Source: Paraspadella gotoi
Lineage: Eukaryota; Chaetognatha
Assembly (NCBI GenBank): GCA_051294375.1
Contig: CM119270.1
Location: 17,420,893 to 17,484,892 of the forward strand
Length of the DNA: 64,000 nucleotides
Reading direction: 5' to 3'
Shown here: one piece after another, positions 42,631-55,614 of the stretch
Layout of the letters: each line of letters begins with the position of its first letter
How positions within the stretch are numbered: the first letter of the stretch is position 1
The notes under the pieces: generated by a model
Seen by the model: the letters and a program-made list of their open reading frames with translations, nothing else
Database searches by the model: none
Told to the model about the DNA's origin: nothing
Program-made: the position numbers and the translations under genes

Positions 42631-45560
42631 TAATTTAAGTTAAATTTAAAAATTTTACTACGCCTTAATACCTAGGTATAAAGTTTTTGCATGTCCCCAA
42701 AGGCCATCCCTTGGTATGACCCCCCTGGCCCCCTACGTCTCCCCTCGCCGTCTGCCAGGGGGAAGGCTTTTAATCTTACGTTATACTTGAATAAAACAAG
42801 AATAAAAAAGATGAGAAAAAACTCCGCAGATTAAAAACACAATTGGGGAAAGGATGAAAAATATCGATAGGGAAATGAAAAATTAAAAAAAAAAAATAAG
42901 ACAAGAAAAGGGGAAAAAATAAGAAAGAAAAGAAAAAGGAAAAAAAAAGTCTTTTAAAATTGAAAAGTTTTCAGTCGAAAAACGAAAAGGAATGGAAATC
43001 TTGAGGGAAAATAAAGCGACAGGAATTAAATTTGGACGCCAACATTTTTTTTTCTTACAGAATCGATTCAGTAGATAGAAAGACGGAAGAGTGAATGTGA
43101 CTGCGTGAGTAAGAGGAATTTCAGACTGCGGGAGTGAGTAAGAGGAATTTCAGAAGAGTGAATGTGACTGCGTGAGTAAGAGAGAATTTCAGAGAGTGAA
43201 ATGTGACTGCGTGAGTAAGAGGAATTTCAGAAGAGTGAATGTGACTGCGTGAGTAGAGAGAATTTCAGAAGAGTGAATGTGACTGCGTGAGTAAGAGGAA
43301 TTCAGAAGAGTTGATGTCTCAAGGGCCGGTGCATTAAAAAGCGATAAAATTGTGACGTATTGACTCAATTTTTGTCGCATTGATACGCTCTATGGCGTGT
43401 TGACGCACTCACCCGCGCATTAGAGAGCTCCGTGAGTCATTGACTCCTCTCGGGCTCTTTGGAGAGCTCCAAGACGCATTAACTCACTCTGTGGCGCATT
43501 GACGCACTCTCGTCGCTTTGGACTGCTCTTTGACTCAATGATGATCTCTGGCGCCGCCAAGGCCCAACAGAAATCTCATTTTCGTGGCGTATGTTCANNN
43601 NNNNNNNNNNNNNNNNNNNNNNNNNNNNNNNNNNNNNNNNNNNNNNNNNNNNNNNNNNNNNNNNNNNNNNNNNNNNNNNNNNNNNNNNNNNNNNNNNNNN
43701 NNNNNNNNNNNNNNNNNNNNNNNNNNNNNNNNNNNNNNNNNNNNNNNNNNNNNNNNNNNNNNNNNNNNNNNNNNNNNNNNNNNNNNNNNNNNNNNNNNNN
43801 NNNNNNNNNNNNNNNNNNNNNNNNNNNNNNNNNNNNNNNNNNNNNNNNNNNNNNNNNNNNNNNNNNNNNNNNNNNNNNNNNNNNNNNNNNNNNNNNNNNN
43901 NNNNNNNNNNNNNNNNNNNNNNNNNNNNNNNNNNNNNNNNNNNNNNNNNNNNNNNNNNNNNNNNNNNNNNNNNNNNNNNNNNNNNNNNNNNNNNNNNNNN
44001 NNNNNNNNNNNNNNNNNNNNNNNNNNNNNNNNNNNNNNNNNNNNNNNNNNNNNNNNNNNNNNNNNNNNNNNNNNNNNNNNNNNNNNNNNNNNNNNNNNNN
44101 NNNNNNNNNNNNNNNNNNNNNNNNNNNNNNNNNNNNNNNNNNNNNNNNNNNNNNNNNNNNNNNNNNNNNNNNNNNNNNNNNNNNNNNNNNNNNNNNNNNN
44201 NNNNNNNNNNNNNNNNNNNNNNNNNNNNNNNNNNNNNNNNNNNNNNNNNNNNNNNNNNNNNNNNNNNNNNTTTTCATTTTTCATTTTTCATTTTTCATTT
44301 TTCATTTTTCGTTCTTCCATTAAACAAAAACAAAAATTGGTTGTGAATTAAATAGAAGCGAAACAAAAGAAGATAAACGATGATGAAGATGATGACTTTA
44401 CTGTTGAAGATGATCGTTGCTGAGGAAGTTGGGGACGAAACTAGAAATGAGAGACAGAGTTGGGTTGTCGAGGAATCTAACCCGGGACCTACTGGAGTGA
44501 ACAAGACATTCATCCGACTTGTAAGGAGGAGATGAGATAAGCGAGGAGATGACGGAAAATGATGACAAGAAAAGATGACAAAATGACTTAAAGAAAGACT
44601 GAAAAACTAAATTAAAAGGCAAAAAAGTTGCAAGAAGGTAAGAAGGTGAGTGAGGGAAAATCGACAGTCGTCTGAAAAAATGCGATGGGTAAAGAACAAC
44701 ATCAAAGAACAGCGGTAAGAAGAACAACATCAAAGAACAGCAGTAAAAAGAATAACATCAAAGAACAGCGGTAAAGAACAGCAAATGGTAACTGGGATGT
44801 GCAAGAAGATAAAAGCAAGGGACGAAAGAGAAGGACAACAGCAAAGATTAACAGCAAATGGCGATAGAAATGAAGTACAGCGAAGGACGACAGTAAAGGA
44901 GAACAGCGAAGGACAACAAAGGACAACTGCCAAGTTCGACATCGGAGGACAAAAGCGAGCGACTTTGTCGAAGGTTAATCCGTCTCACGAACGAAGCGTC
45001 CTTCTCACTGATGAGCTGAGATGAAGAAGGAAAGGAGATGAGAAAGTAAAAGGAGAAAAAAAGGAAAAGGAAATGAAAAGGAAAGGGCATGAAAAGAAAT
45101 AAAAAAAGAAGAGGAAAAGTAGAAGAAAAAAAAGAAATAAAAAGGGAGAGGAAAAATTAAATAAATAAATGAAATGTAAAAGAGACGGGAAGTCATGCAA
45201 TTGAGAATCAAAAGACAAAAATGAACAGAAAATCCGAAGAAAAATAAAAATAAATGAAGAAAAAATGAAATTAAAAAAAAAAGAAGAAAAAAAAGAAATG
45301 AGAAAGAAAAAAAACCCAATAAAATGACAACGAAATGAACTTGAAGAAAATGAGACATTATCTCTTCAGACGTCGCGATGAAGAGAAGCCACTCTTTTCT
45401 TTCTTCTTCTTTTATGTCCCTTTATTCGAGTTTTATGTTATTTTTATCTTCCTCATTTTTATCGCTCTATATTCTCATTATCCGATTTTTATTTGTTGTT
45501 TTTTTTTTCCGTTATTTATTTTTCTTTCTTTCGCCGTTTATTTTTGCATAAATGTCCAAA
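42631..45560 (+). repeat. Duplicated block, copy 2 of the middle segment
   Basis: Follows the order of 40200-42605, including a shorter 38-bp array and the AACATCAAAGAACAGCGG tandem tract (44695-44775). It is interrupted by a 673-N gap at 43598-44270, next to TTTTTCA hexamer repeats. It continues without a break into the gene at 45.8-47.8 kb. Confidence 0.7.
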
Positions 45561-45884
45561 TCGCCCAAGTTTGGTTTTATCGGATTGATATCGATCTTAA
45601 TGAGATTTCTCTTATCGAACCTGGCAGATCTATTTAAATTCCCAAACTTAATTAGTTAATGAAATCTGAAACAACATTTTGAACATATAAATAGCTTTCG
45701 GACTGAACGCCCTCGTTTATCTTTATGAGAATTCCTACATAATCATAAATCAGATCGTTATATTTACGATGACTAACGCTTGGTACTTTTACTCAGACGA
45801 GCATAACTTTTAAGTAATGTTCATCCCGACCTTCTGTGTGGACCGAAAATTCTCAGTCACGATCCTCGCAATTTCCTTACCCTT

Positions 45885-46149
45885 CCCTCACCTTTTCCTT
45901 TCCGAACCCATCTCGTAAACATAGAGAGTCTGCAGCGCTGAATATCTTCGCTCGGTTGAGTTTACGACCGCCGGACTTCCAGGCATTCGCAACGATGCCA
46001 AGGGACTTCCCTGTCTCACTTGCCCTTACCGGGCCCCCTTGCCTTACCACCGTGCCGCGCTCCCATGCCTCGCTCCAACCGACCTGGATCCCCCCTTTTT
46101 CCCGCCTTTTCTCCAATGCATCTTTCGCTAAAAATAAACTTTTCCACAT
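45885..46149 (-). CDS. Gene C, candidate downstream exon
   Basis: A minus-strand open stretch that ends GGAAAAG|GTGAGG. It begins near MWKSLFLAKDALEKRREKGG and ends IFSAADSLCLRDGFGKEK. The upstream boundary is uncertain because the preceding sequence is an A-rich tract; the true acceptor may lie inside. The duplicate at 55615-55870 has several indels that break the same frame. Function unknown. Confidence 0.35.
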
Positions 46150-46433
46150 CGCGAAATTAAAAAAAAAAAAAAAAGAAATGTATTTTTTCTTGATGCATTG
46201 TACCTAGCTATTAATATTATTATTTTTAGAAGAATGGCTAGAAAAGCATGACAAGAAAATATCCCAGTAAGAAATAAACCATAGCGAGAAAAAAAGTGAA
46301 TGGCAATGGAAATGGAGAAGAAAGGAGAAGGAAATTGTTTTCTTCTTTTGGCACAGGTCCGTCTCGCTCTGAATGGTTTGTAGACAAAACGACCACAGAG
46401 GAGCCAAAACATTTCAACGACTTCCACCACCGC

Positions 46434-46473
<40 letters not shown>

Positions 46474-46484
46474 TCACCCGCCCC

Positions 46485-46592
46485 CCAACCAACGGCGCGA
46501 CCCACCTGTTCTCCGCCTGTCGTCGCCTGACCGGAGCCCCGCTCGCTGACCGGAAATCCTCGATCCCTCCAAGCGGAAGAAGGGATAGGATG

Positions 46593-46624
<32 letters not shown>

Positions 46625-47156
46625 TCTGGGAGGAAGATGGGAGGACGACGACGAGGAGGAAGAAGAAGAAGAAGATCCTCTCCCGGCGCCGGACGCCAGT
46701 TTTCTCAGAAATGCGTCTCTTTCTTTGATCATCTCTTCTCGTTTCCTTTCGAAGACGGAGTTGAGCGTCGCCGCTCGATCGCGGAGAAGGGAAGAGGGGG
46801 GAGGTTGGCGCGAAGACGGGGGAGGTTGGCGCGAAGACGACGAAGATTGGCGTGGAGGCGATCCGTGACGCGTGGGAAAAAGTTTTTGACGCGGAGGGAT
46901 GGAATCTTCGGCCGATGGAAACCGGAATCTCTCGACGCCTCCGACGCTCCAGCCTCCCGACGAATCGGCCGAGACCTTTCCGGATTCCGGCAAGTCCTTT
47001 CCGCCCACGCTCCATCCGGCGTTGGAGGATTCCGCTTCGCCGACGCTCCATCCAGTCGAAGGTTCGCCGTCGCCCGTTTCGCCGCTGGTTTCGCCGCCGC
47101 CCGCCCTTTGACTTGGAGACGCTTCCCCGCGGGTTGGGAAATTTTGGGAGGATTCT
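46485..47156 (-). CDS. Gene C, long low-complexity exon with coiled-coil segment
   Basis: The exon is preceded by about 170 bp of pyrimidine tract and the acceptor TTCATCCTCCAG. It reads ESSQNFPTRGEASPSQRAGG, then three GWSVG-containing repeats (for example AGWSVGGKDLPESG), a Ser/Pro-rich part with RQPPPSSRQPPPSS, then a coiled-coil-like segment LNSVFERKREEMIKERDAFL, two poly-Ser runs (TCG/TCC/TCT) and a possible donor GCGG|GTGATG. The poly-Ser runs correspond to GAC/GAA repeats on the other strand, so the 3' part may be intron. A plus-strand frame through the same region exists but has weaker support. The duplicate lies at 56215-56880. Family unknown. Confidence 0.4.
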
Positions 47157-47530
47157 CTGGAGGATGAAGAAAGGGGGAAAGAGGAGGGGTGGGAGAGGGA
47201 GAAAAGAGAGAGGGAGGGAGGAAGGAGGAAAGGAAAGGAGAAGGAAATTGAAAGGAAAAGGAAAAGTAGAAGAAAAGGAGAGAAGAAGGAAGGAAAGGAA
47301 AAGGACAAAAAAAATGAAGAAGGAAATTGTAAAAAAAAATGATAGAGAGAAAAGTAGGAGGTCAAAGGTGAAAGAAAAAGTTCATCGCAATTCATAGAAG
47401 CGAAATACGAGACGAGAAAAATAAGAACGGAAGTTAGATTTAAGGAGTTTGTTTTTTAAACAAATGTTTTTGAACATTAAATATTAAACTAAATTCTGAT
47501 AAACTAAATTAAGTTAACTTGACTACAGAA

Positions 47531-47578
47531 ATAACATTCCCTTATTTCTGGGCCTCGGTAGGTCGCCTCAGAACGAAC
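47531..47578 (-). CDS. Gene C, candidate second exon
   Basis: The acceptor CTCCACACAG opens phase 0 into VRSEATYRGPEIRECYF, which matches the phase-0 end of the proposed first exon. The donor is uncertain (TTTCT|GTAGTC is the only GT nearby). Its phase does not join directly to the exon at 47156. Confidence 0.3.
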
Positions 47579-47647
47579 CTGTGTGGAGTCTGTTTTATTG
47601 GAATGTTCGAGCCGGCCAATTCCTGTGAATATTATGATGGGGTTTAA

Positions 47648-47653
47648 GATGTG

Positions 47654-47724
<71 letters not shown>
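47648..47724. repeat. (AG)n microsatellite
   Basis: About 38 AG dinucleotides, within the proposed first intron of gene C. The duplicate at 57490-57533 is shorter and interrupted. Confidence 0.95.
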
Positions 47725-47740
47725 GCCGAAATTGATTCAC

Positions 47741-47758
47741 CTTGAAGGACGCCGCCAT
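47741..47758 (-). CDS. Gene C, candidate first exon (MAASFK)
   Basis: The minus strand reads AAAAATGGCGGCGTCCTTCAAG|GTGAAT: a start codon in good context, six codons, and a donor in phase 0. Tiny first exons with ATGGCGG starts are common downstream of promoters with YY1-like elements. Supported only by sequence context. Confidence 0.35.
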
Positions 47759-47890
47759 TTTTTCGACCTCGTTCTCGCGGCTCTTCGACCCTGGATTCGC
47801 TCCTCCATTGATGTCAACGGCGCCATTCCAACCGCCATTTCGTCCGCCATCTTGTCCGCCATTCCGTCCGCCATTTTGCCCCCCGCCCTC
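47745..47890 (-). promoter_or_regulatory. Promoter-like region with repeated CCGCCAT motifs
   Basis: At least five CCGCCATTTT/CCGCCATCTT-type motifs lie at 47751, 47829, 47840, 47850 and 47860-47876. They are YY1-like sites (AANATGGCGGC on the minus strand), in a CpG-containing stretch. Position and strand fit a TATA-less promoter and 5' UTR for gene C. The duplicate is at 57560-57710. Confidence 0.45.
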
Positions 47891-48059
47891 TGACGGAGAG
47901 GACCAACGAAAGGAGAAGGGAGGGGGAGAGAGAGAAAAGAGCCAAAGATAAATAAAAAGAAAAACCGATTTTTATATAAAAAAAATTGGAACGTTAATGA
48001 GAACGCTATCGGATATCGGAGGGCCTCCGCTATTGTTGGGAAGGAGAATAAGAAAATTC

Positions 48060-48600
48060 GAAGGTCGAAAAATATAAAGGAGGAAAGGAAAGAGAGAGGA
48101 AAGGGAGGAAAGGGGAAAGAGGAGAGGGAGGAAAGGAAAGAAAGAGGAAAGGGAGGAAAGGGAAAAGAGGAGAGGGAGAGAAAGAGATGGAGAGAGGAAA
48201 GGAAGAAAAGGGAAAAGAGGAGAGGAAGGAAAGGAAAGAGAGGAAAGGGAAAAAAGGAAAGGAAAAAGAGGAGAGGGAGGAAAGGAAAGAAAGAGGAAAG
48301 GGAGAAAAGGGAAAAGTAGAGTGGGAGGCAAGGAATGAAAGAAGAAAGGAAAGAAAGGAAAAAGAGGAGAGGGAGGAAAGGAAAGAGAGAAAAAAGGAAG
48401 GAAGGAAAAAGAGGAGAGGGAAGAAAGAAAAGAGAGAGAAAAGGAAAGAGAAAGGAAAGGGAGGAAAGGAAAGAGATAAAATAGAGGAAAGGAAAGAGAG
48501 AGTAAAGGGAAAAGAAAGGAATGGAAGGGAAAATAATAGTAAAAGAGAAAAAAGAGAGAGAAATATTAAGTATAAAAATAAATGGTTAAGAAAAAAAAAC
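48060..48600. repeat. GGAAAGA-type purine tract
   Basis: About 540 bp of irregular GGAAAGAGAGGAAAGG repeats, essentially one-strand purine. It is duplicated at 57890-58380. All open frames across it are repeat artefacts. Confidence 0.85.
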
Positions 48601-48609
48601 AAATAAAAA

Positions 48610-49500
48610 AAAAGGTTTAAGGGGACCCAGTGATAAAAATGATATCATAAGCTTAAGGGTCTATCATCAAAGGAATTTGAATGGTGATAGTCATTAATTT
48701 TTCTTTGCACGGGAAAGTGGCAAAAAAATTCCTATCTCTTATTATAGCGGAAACAAAAATTTAATAATTATGAAAAACAATTTAGTTGACCCTACCCAAA
48801 TATTTATATAACCCATTATTTTATTTTTGCATTAGAAAGTATTTTTTTACTAAATTCCAATTTTTTATTTTTTACTGTACAAAGCTATAATTTTAGGTTT
48901 AAGCCTCATTGAACAAAGGCTTTACAAGATTAATATTTTTTATTTTTTTATTTATTTAAAAGCAGACAAATCAAACCTAAATTCTATTCTTACAGAAACA
49001 AAACTGTAATAATTATTAATTAATATTCATATTCATCCCTTAAATGTATAATTAAACTATATTGATTCCTAATTATAACAATTAAAAATTTAGCAAAAGT
49101 ACAGAATCTTTCTCTTCTTTTTGTATTATATTACTTCAAAGAGTTTTATTTTCATCCAATTAACAGAATCATTTGAAAAGAAAGTTTAAATAAAATCAGT
49201 TGATACCTTAAATTTTGATTCATTCCTAGTTTTTTTTCTTATAAATTTTTGTGATAAAAGCTGAAAATCTTTTTAAAATTAGATCTTACCCTTTTTTGGA
49301 AAAAAAAAATTTTAAACTTGAAAAAGATTTTCTTCTTACCGATTTTTTAAAGAAAATTAAGCTCACTGATTTTATCGAATTTTTTAACTACTTTCCCAAA
49401 TGATTATAGAATAAAAAAATATATGATCAGAACCAGCTGAAGTTAAAGGGTCAAACGTTATGTTTTCAGCTTTTTACCCCCCTGTTCACTTGGTCCCCTT
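48610..49500. other. AT-rich linker, no gene recognised
   Basis: Single-copy within the window; it separates the first block from its repeat. No exon, repeat family or RNA gene seen. Confidence 0.55.
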
Positions 49501-52500
49501 AAGAGAAAGAGGAATAAAGAAAAAAGAAGGAAAGATTGAGAAAGAAAAAAAAAAGAAAAAAGAAGAATTTCTGCCTCCAGCAGAGAAGAAATGTTTCTTT
49601 GTTTTGTTCCTCTTTATCCGTTTTCTTTTTTCCTCAGACAATCAGTTATTTTTTTGCGGGGGGGTGCTGTGGGGGGGTGGGATGTTTTTTTCTCTTATTG
49701 CGCTCGTAATGTCTTAAATTAACATTGGATCGCGTAATCTCGATCCATGTAAACTTATTTTTATCTAATTTTTCCTTTTCTATGTAGAATTTCACTTTCC
49801 TTTAACTTTAATGTTTGGCAGGTTTTTTTTCAAAATTGGTTGGAAGAAAGAAAGAAACAAATAAGAGGAAAAGATAGAAAGAAAAACAAAAGAACGTAAA
49901 GGGAAAGAAAAAAAAAGGAAAGAAAGAAAGAAAAAAGAATAGAAATGTTACGAATGTGTTATTTTCAGATATTTGTCAAAGGAGAGAAGAGACAACGACA
50001 AAAGCAGATGAGAGAGAGACGAGATGAGAGAGAGAGATTAGAGGGAGCTGAGAAGAGGAGAGAGAGAGAGAATGACACGAGAGAGAGAGGAGAGAGAGAT
50101 CCTTATCAACGTCTTTTCATTTTTATGAATTTTTATGAAGACAGAAAAAGGAAGGAAAAATTCTTTCTTCGCGTCGGGATTGAATTGAGCGGAAACCTTG
50201 AGAACGACGACGATGACGATGGACGACCAGGACGGACGACGAGCGACGACACCGACGACTACGACGACGGGACGACAGATGATGAAAGGTTCGACGACAT
50301 CAGATGAGGATAAATGAATATTGTTGATTTTAAAATAAACTGATGAAATCGCGAATAAAAATGAAAACACAACGTGATGATGCATGACGATTAATCATGA
50401 TAATTATGATGATCATGATGATGATTATCCATTATAAAGATATGATTATGAATTAATGGAGATCGCATGATGACGATGATAATGATGATGATGACGATTT
50501 GATAACGATGCATGATGTCGTTCAAGTTCAAGTCGAGAAAGCCTCAAGTCAAGTCTCAGTCGAGATTAAAATGAGTAGAGAAAATGAATTAGAGAGCAGA
50601 AACTTGGTTACATTTGTAAACAAAATTCACAATAAAAAATATTTAAAATAATTTATTAGCGCGGGCAATTGGAATTTCTAAAGAATCTCAGGATCTTCCA
50701 CTCTAACAAGGACGAGTTAAAAAATAGCTTAAACATATAGCAAGATTAAAAAGATTATAAAAACAATTAATAGCAAGAATAAAAACCAACAATCCCCATT
50801 ATAACGATTGCAGATGTCAAAAATTATGTCTTTGGTCAAAATTTCGATCGAATTGTTTTGTGATAATAACTAGATATTCGGATTCAATTATCTTTAGAAT
50901 AGGTTCGCGGATATCTAGTCTCGGTTGTCGGGTGAATAGAGCTTGGACATTGGACAAATGGACCTTGGACAGCTGTGAGGTCTTTTTTTTTCCTTCTCGA
51001 GTCTCGAAGTCTCGATTTTAAGACAAACAATCTTCAGTCAGGAGTCTCCAAACCTAAGGTCCCTTAAAATACGGTAGGAATCATTTAGATTGCGTCTCGC
51101 CGACGACGACAACAACAACGACGTAAACCAAAGATAACGACGACGAGGAAAATGCTATGACGCGGACTACGATAACGACGACAATAATGACGACGATGTA
51201 TAATGACGAACGTTCACTTCCGGCGATAAGACGACGACGAGAAAAATTCGAGAAGAATTTTGATGAGACGGAACTCGTCGATTCGTCTCCGTCGGGACGA
51301 AAGAGCGAAGGGAGGGCGATAGGCGGAGGAAGGGAGGAAGGAGGAAGAGATACGAGAAGGGGAGAGATTAGAGGAAGGAGGAAAGAGAAGATGGAGAGTG
51401 GGAGAAAGAAGGAAGAAAAGGAAAGGAGAGAAAGAAGAAGAGATTAGAGTAAATAGAAAGAGATTATATGAAAAAAAGGAAAGAGGAAGATAGATGGAAA
51501 GAAGGGAGAAAAGCGGAAGCATAAATGGAAGGAGGAATGGAAAGAGTTGAAGATATAAATTTAAAAAGAGAAAAAAAATTTTAAAAACAGCGAGGTGCTC
51601 TTATTACAATATACCTCAGGGTTACCCCAAGGGCTACCGAGGTTAATAAGATTTTTTTGAGAAGATTTAACGAGTACTCCTAAAGCTAATCCTATTTAAG
51701 AATGATAAAACTTACCCCCAAGGTAAGAAAAAAAAAGGCGATCTTGCCATGGGGCTTCCCTAAATGCTAAAAAAAATTATATTCCTGGGGATACTACCTA
51801 TACCTAGTAAGCGTATTTGAAAGTTACATACGAAAATTTATAAAATGTTCAATTATGAACAACATACCATCAGTGAAATAATATATGTTAAAAAAAATTA
51901 ATTTTGATGTGTTTTAATTTTTTGCAGTGGCTATATTTATATATTAGTTACTATCCTTATAAAATCGAAAAATTTCAAAATATGCTTTTCTTAATTTTTG
52001 ATGTTGCAGATTTGAATTCCTCGTCAAATGATAAAGAAAATATTAATACATTTTTAAAGAATGTCTTTCATTAAGCGGGTTAAAATTAAAAAAACTACAT
52101 TTAATATATTAAAAAATTAATTTTCTTCAGTTTAAAATATAGCTCTTTCATAATTTTTTGACCCACTTAATGAAGAATTTTTTCAAAAAAGAGTTATATT
52201 TCTTTTTATTCAACTTTTTATGACGATCCAAATCTGCAAAAAAACTTTTTAGAAAAAAACGTTTTTTTGAAATTTTAATATTTATTGGATTGGCAGTACT
52301 ATATTAATATGGCCTACTGCGTTTAAATTGTAAAATTTATTATAATTTTTTTATTTTACATAAATGTTTATTTAGTTATAATGTATTGTTCATTCCTCAC
52401 TTTAGAATTTTAATTTAAGTTAAATTTAAAAATTTTACTTACGCCTTAATACCTACGGTATAAATTTTTTTTGCATGTCCCCAAAGGCCATCCCTTGTAT

Positions 52501-52867
52501 GACCCCCTGGGCCCCCTACGTTCTCCCCTCGCCGTCTGCCAGGGGGAAGGCTTTTAATCTTACGTTATACCTTGAATAAAAACAAAATAAAAAAGATTGA
52601 GAAAAAACTCCGCTGATTTAAAAACACATTGGGGAAAGGATGAAAAATATCGATAGGGAAATGAAAAATTTAAAAAAAAAAAAATAGACAAGAAAAGGGG
52701 AAAAAATAAGAAAGAAAAGAAAAAGGAAAAAAAAAGTCTTTTAAAAATTTTGAAAAAAGTTTTCAGTCGAAAAAACGAAAAGGAATGGAAATCTGAGGGA
52801 AAATAAAGCGACAGGAATTAAATTTGGACGCCAACAATTTTTTTTTCTTACAGAATCGATTCAGTAG

Positions 52868-53722
52868 ATAGAAAAGACGGAAGATGTGAATGTGACTGCG
52901 TTGAAGTAAGCAGGAATTTTCAGAAGAGTGAATGTGACCTGCGTAGTAAGAGGAATTCAGAAGACGTGAATGTGACTGCGTGAGTAAAGGGAATTTCAGT
53001 AAGAGTGAAAGTGACTGCCGTGAGTAAGAAGGAATTTTCGAGAGTGAATCGTGACTGCTCCGTTGAGTAAGAGGAATTTCAGAAGAGTGAAGTGACTGCG
53101 TGAGTAAAGGAATTTCAGAAGAGTGAAAGTGACTGCGTGTTGAGTAAGAGGAATTTCAGAAGAGTGAATGTGACTTGCGTGAGAGTTAAGCAGAATTTCA
53201 GAGGAGTGGAATGTGACTGCTCGTGAGTAAGAGGAATTCAGAAGAGTGAATGTGACTGCGTGAGTAAGAGGAATTTCAGAAGAGTTGAATGTGACTGCGT
53301 GAGTAAGAGGAATTTCAGAAGGTTTGAAAGTGACTGCGTGAGTAAGAGGAATTTCAGAAGAGTGAATGTGACTGCGTGGAGTTAAGAGTTAATTCAGAAG
53401 AGTGAACTGTGACTGCGATGAGTAGAGAATTTCAGAAGAGTGATGTGACTGCGTGAGTAAGAGAATTTCAGAAGAGTGAAAAGTGACTGCGTGCAGTAGA
53501 GGAATTTTCAGAAGAGTGAATGTGACTGGCGTTGAGTAAGAGGAATTTCAGAAGATGGGAATGTGTTGACTGCGTGAGTTAAGGACGAATTTCAGAGAGT
53601 GAAAGTGACTGCGTGAGTAAGAGGAATTTCAGAAGAGTGAATGTGACTGCGTGAGTAGAGAGAATTTCAGAAGACGTGAATTGTGACTGCGTGATGGTAT
53701 AGAGGAATTCAGAAAGGAGTTG
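52868..53722 (+). repeat. 38-bp minisatellite, long copy
   Basis: About 22 units of the repeat containing GTGACTGCGTGAGTAAG, with many one-base interruptions. Confidence 0.8.
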
Positions 53723-55614
53723 GATGTCTCAAGGGCCCGGTGCATTAAAAAAGCGATAAAATTGTGACGTATTGACTCAATTTTTTGTCGCAGTTGACAG
53801 TACGCTCTATGGCGTGTTGACGCACTCACCCGCCGCTATTAGACGGCTCCGTGAGTCATTGACTCACTCTCGGGCTCTTTAGGAGAGCTCCAAGACGCAT
53901 TAACTTTTTCACTCTTTGGGCGCATTGACTGCTTTGCTTGACTGCCTCTTTGACCACATGATGATCTCTGGCGGCCGCCGAAGGCCCAACCAGAATCTCA
54001 TTTTCGGTGCGTATGCATTTCATTTTTCATTTTTTCATTTTTCATTTTTCTTGTTTCTTCTCTATTAAAACAAAAACAAAAAATTAGTTGTGAATTAAAT
54101 AGAAGCGAAACAATAAGAGATAAACGATGATGAAGATGATGACTTTACTGTTGAAGATGATCGTTTGCTTGAGGAAGTTGGGGCACGAACTAGAAATGAG
54201 AGACAGAGTTGGGTTGTCCGAGGAATCGTAACCGGACCTACTGGACGTTGAACACAGACATTCATCCGACTTGTAAGGAGGAGATGAGATAAGCGAGGAG
54301 ATGGACGGAAAATGATGACAAGAAAAGATACAAAATGACTTTAAGAAAGAACTGAAAAACTAATATTAAAAAGGAAAGAAAGTTTGCAGAAGGCCAAGAA
54401 GGTAGTGAGGGAAATCGACAGTCGTCTGAAAAATGCGATGGGTAAAGAACAACATCAAAGAAACAGCGGTAAGAAGAACAACATCAAAGAACACAGTCTA
54501 GTAAAAAGAATAAAATCAAAGAACAAGCCGGTTAAAGAAACAGCCAAATGGTAACTGGGATGTGCAAGAATATAAAAGCAAGGACGAATACGAGAAGGAC
54601 AACAGCAAGATTAACAGCAAATGGCGATAGAAATTGAAGTACAGCGAAGGACGACAGTAAAGGAGAACAGCGAAAGGGACAAACAAATGGCACAACTGCC
54701 AAGTTCGACATCGAGGACACAAAGCGAGCGACTTTGTCGAAGGTTTTAATCCGTCTCACGAACGAAGCGTCCTTCTCACTGATGAGCTGAGATGAAGAAG
54801 GAAAGGAGATGAGAAAGTAAAGGAGAAAAAGAGGAAAAGGAAATGAAAGGAAAGGTCATGAAAAGAAATATAAAAAGAGGAAATAGTAGAAGAAAAAAAG
54901 AAATAAAAAGGGAGAGGAAAATTAAATAAATAAATGAAATGTAAAAAGAGACGGGAAGTCATGCCAATTGAGAATCAAAGAACAAAAATGAAACAGAAAA
55001 TCCGAAGAAAATATAAAATAAATGAAGAAAAAATGAAATTAAAAAAAAGAAGAAAAAAGAAATGAGAAAGAAAAAAAACCCAATAAAATGACAACGAATG
55101 AACTTGAAGGAAAATGAGACATTATCTCTTCAGACGTCGCATGAAGAGAAGCCACACGGTCTTTTATTTCTTTCTTTTATGTCCCTTTATTCGAGTTTTA
55201 TGTTATTTTTATCTTCTCCTCTTTTTATCGCTCTATATTCTCATTATTCCGATTTTTATTTGTTGTTTTTTTTTTCCGTTATTTATTTTCTTTCTTTCGC
55301 GTTTATTTTTGCATAAATGTCCAAATCGCCCAAGTTTGGTTTTATCGGATTGATATCGATTCCTTAATGAGATTTCTCTTATCGAACCTGGCAGATCTAT
55401 TTAAATTCCCAAACTTAATTAGATTAATGAAATCTGAAACGACATTTTGACATATAAATTAGCTTTCGGACCGGAACGCCTTCTTACCTTATCATAAATT
55501 ATAATTATATTTACCATGACTAACGCTTGGTACTTTTACTTCAGACGAGCATAACTTTTAAGTAATGTTCATCCTGACCTTCTGTGTGGACCGAAAATTC
55601 TCAGTCACGATCCT

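Noticed and set aside
43499-44351. Long open frames on both strands
   Set aside because: They span the 673-N gap and consist almost entirely of unknown residues.
46296-46868. Plus-strand 190-codon frame with poly-Asn, poly-Asp and poly-Glu
   Set aside because: It is the complement of the better supported minus-strand gene C exon; the runs come from trinucleotide repeats, although the strand is not settled.
48030-48606. Long Phe/Leu/Ser or Lys/Glu frames on the two strands
   Set aside because: Translation of a purine/pyrimidine tract; no codon bias or splice support.
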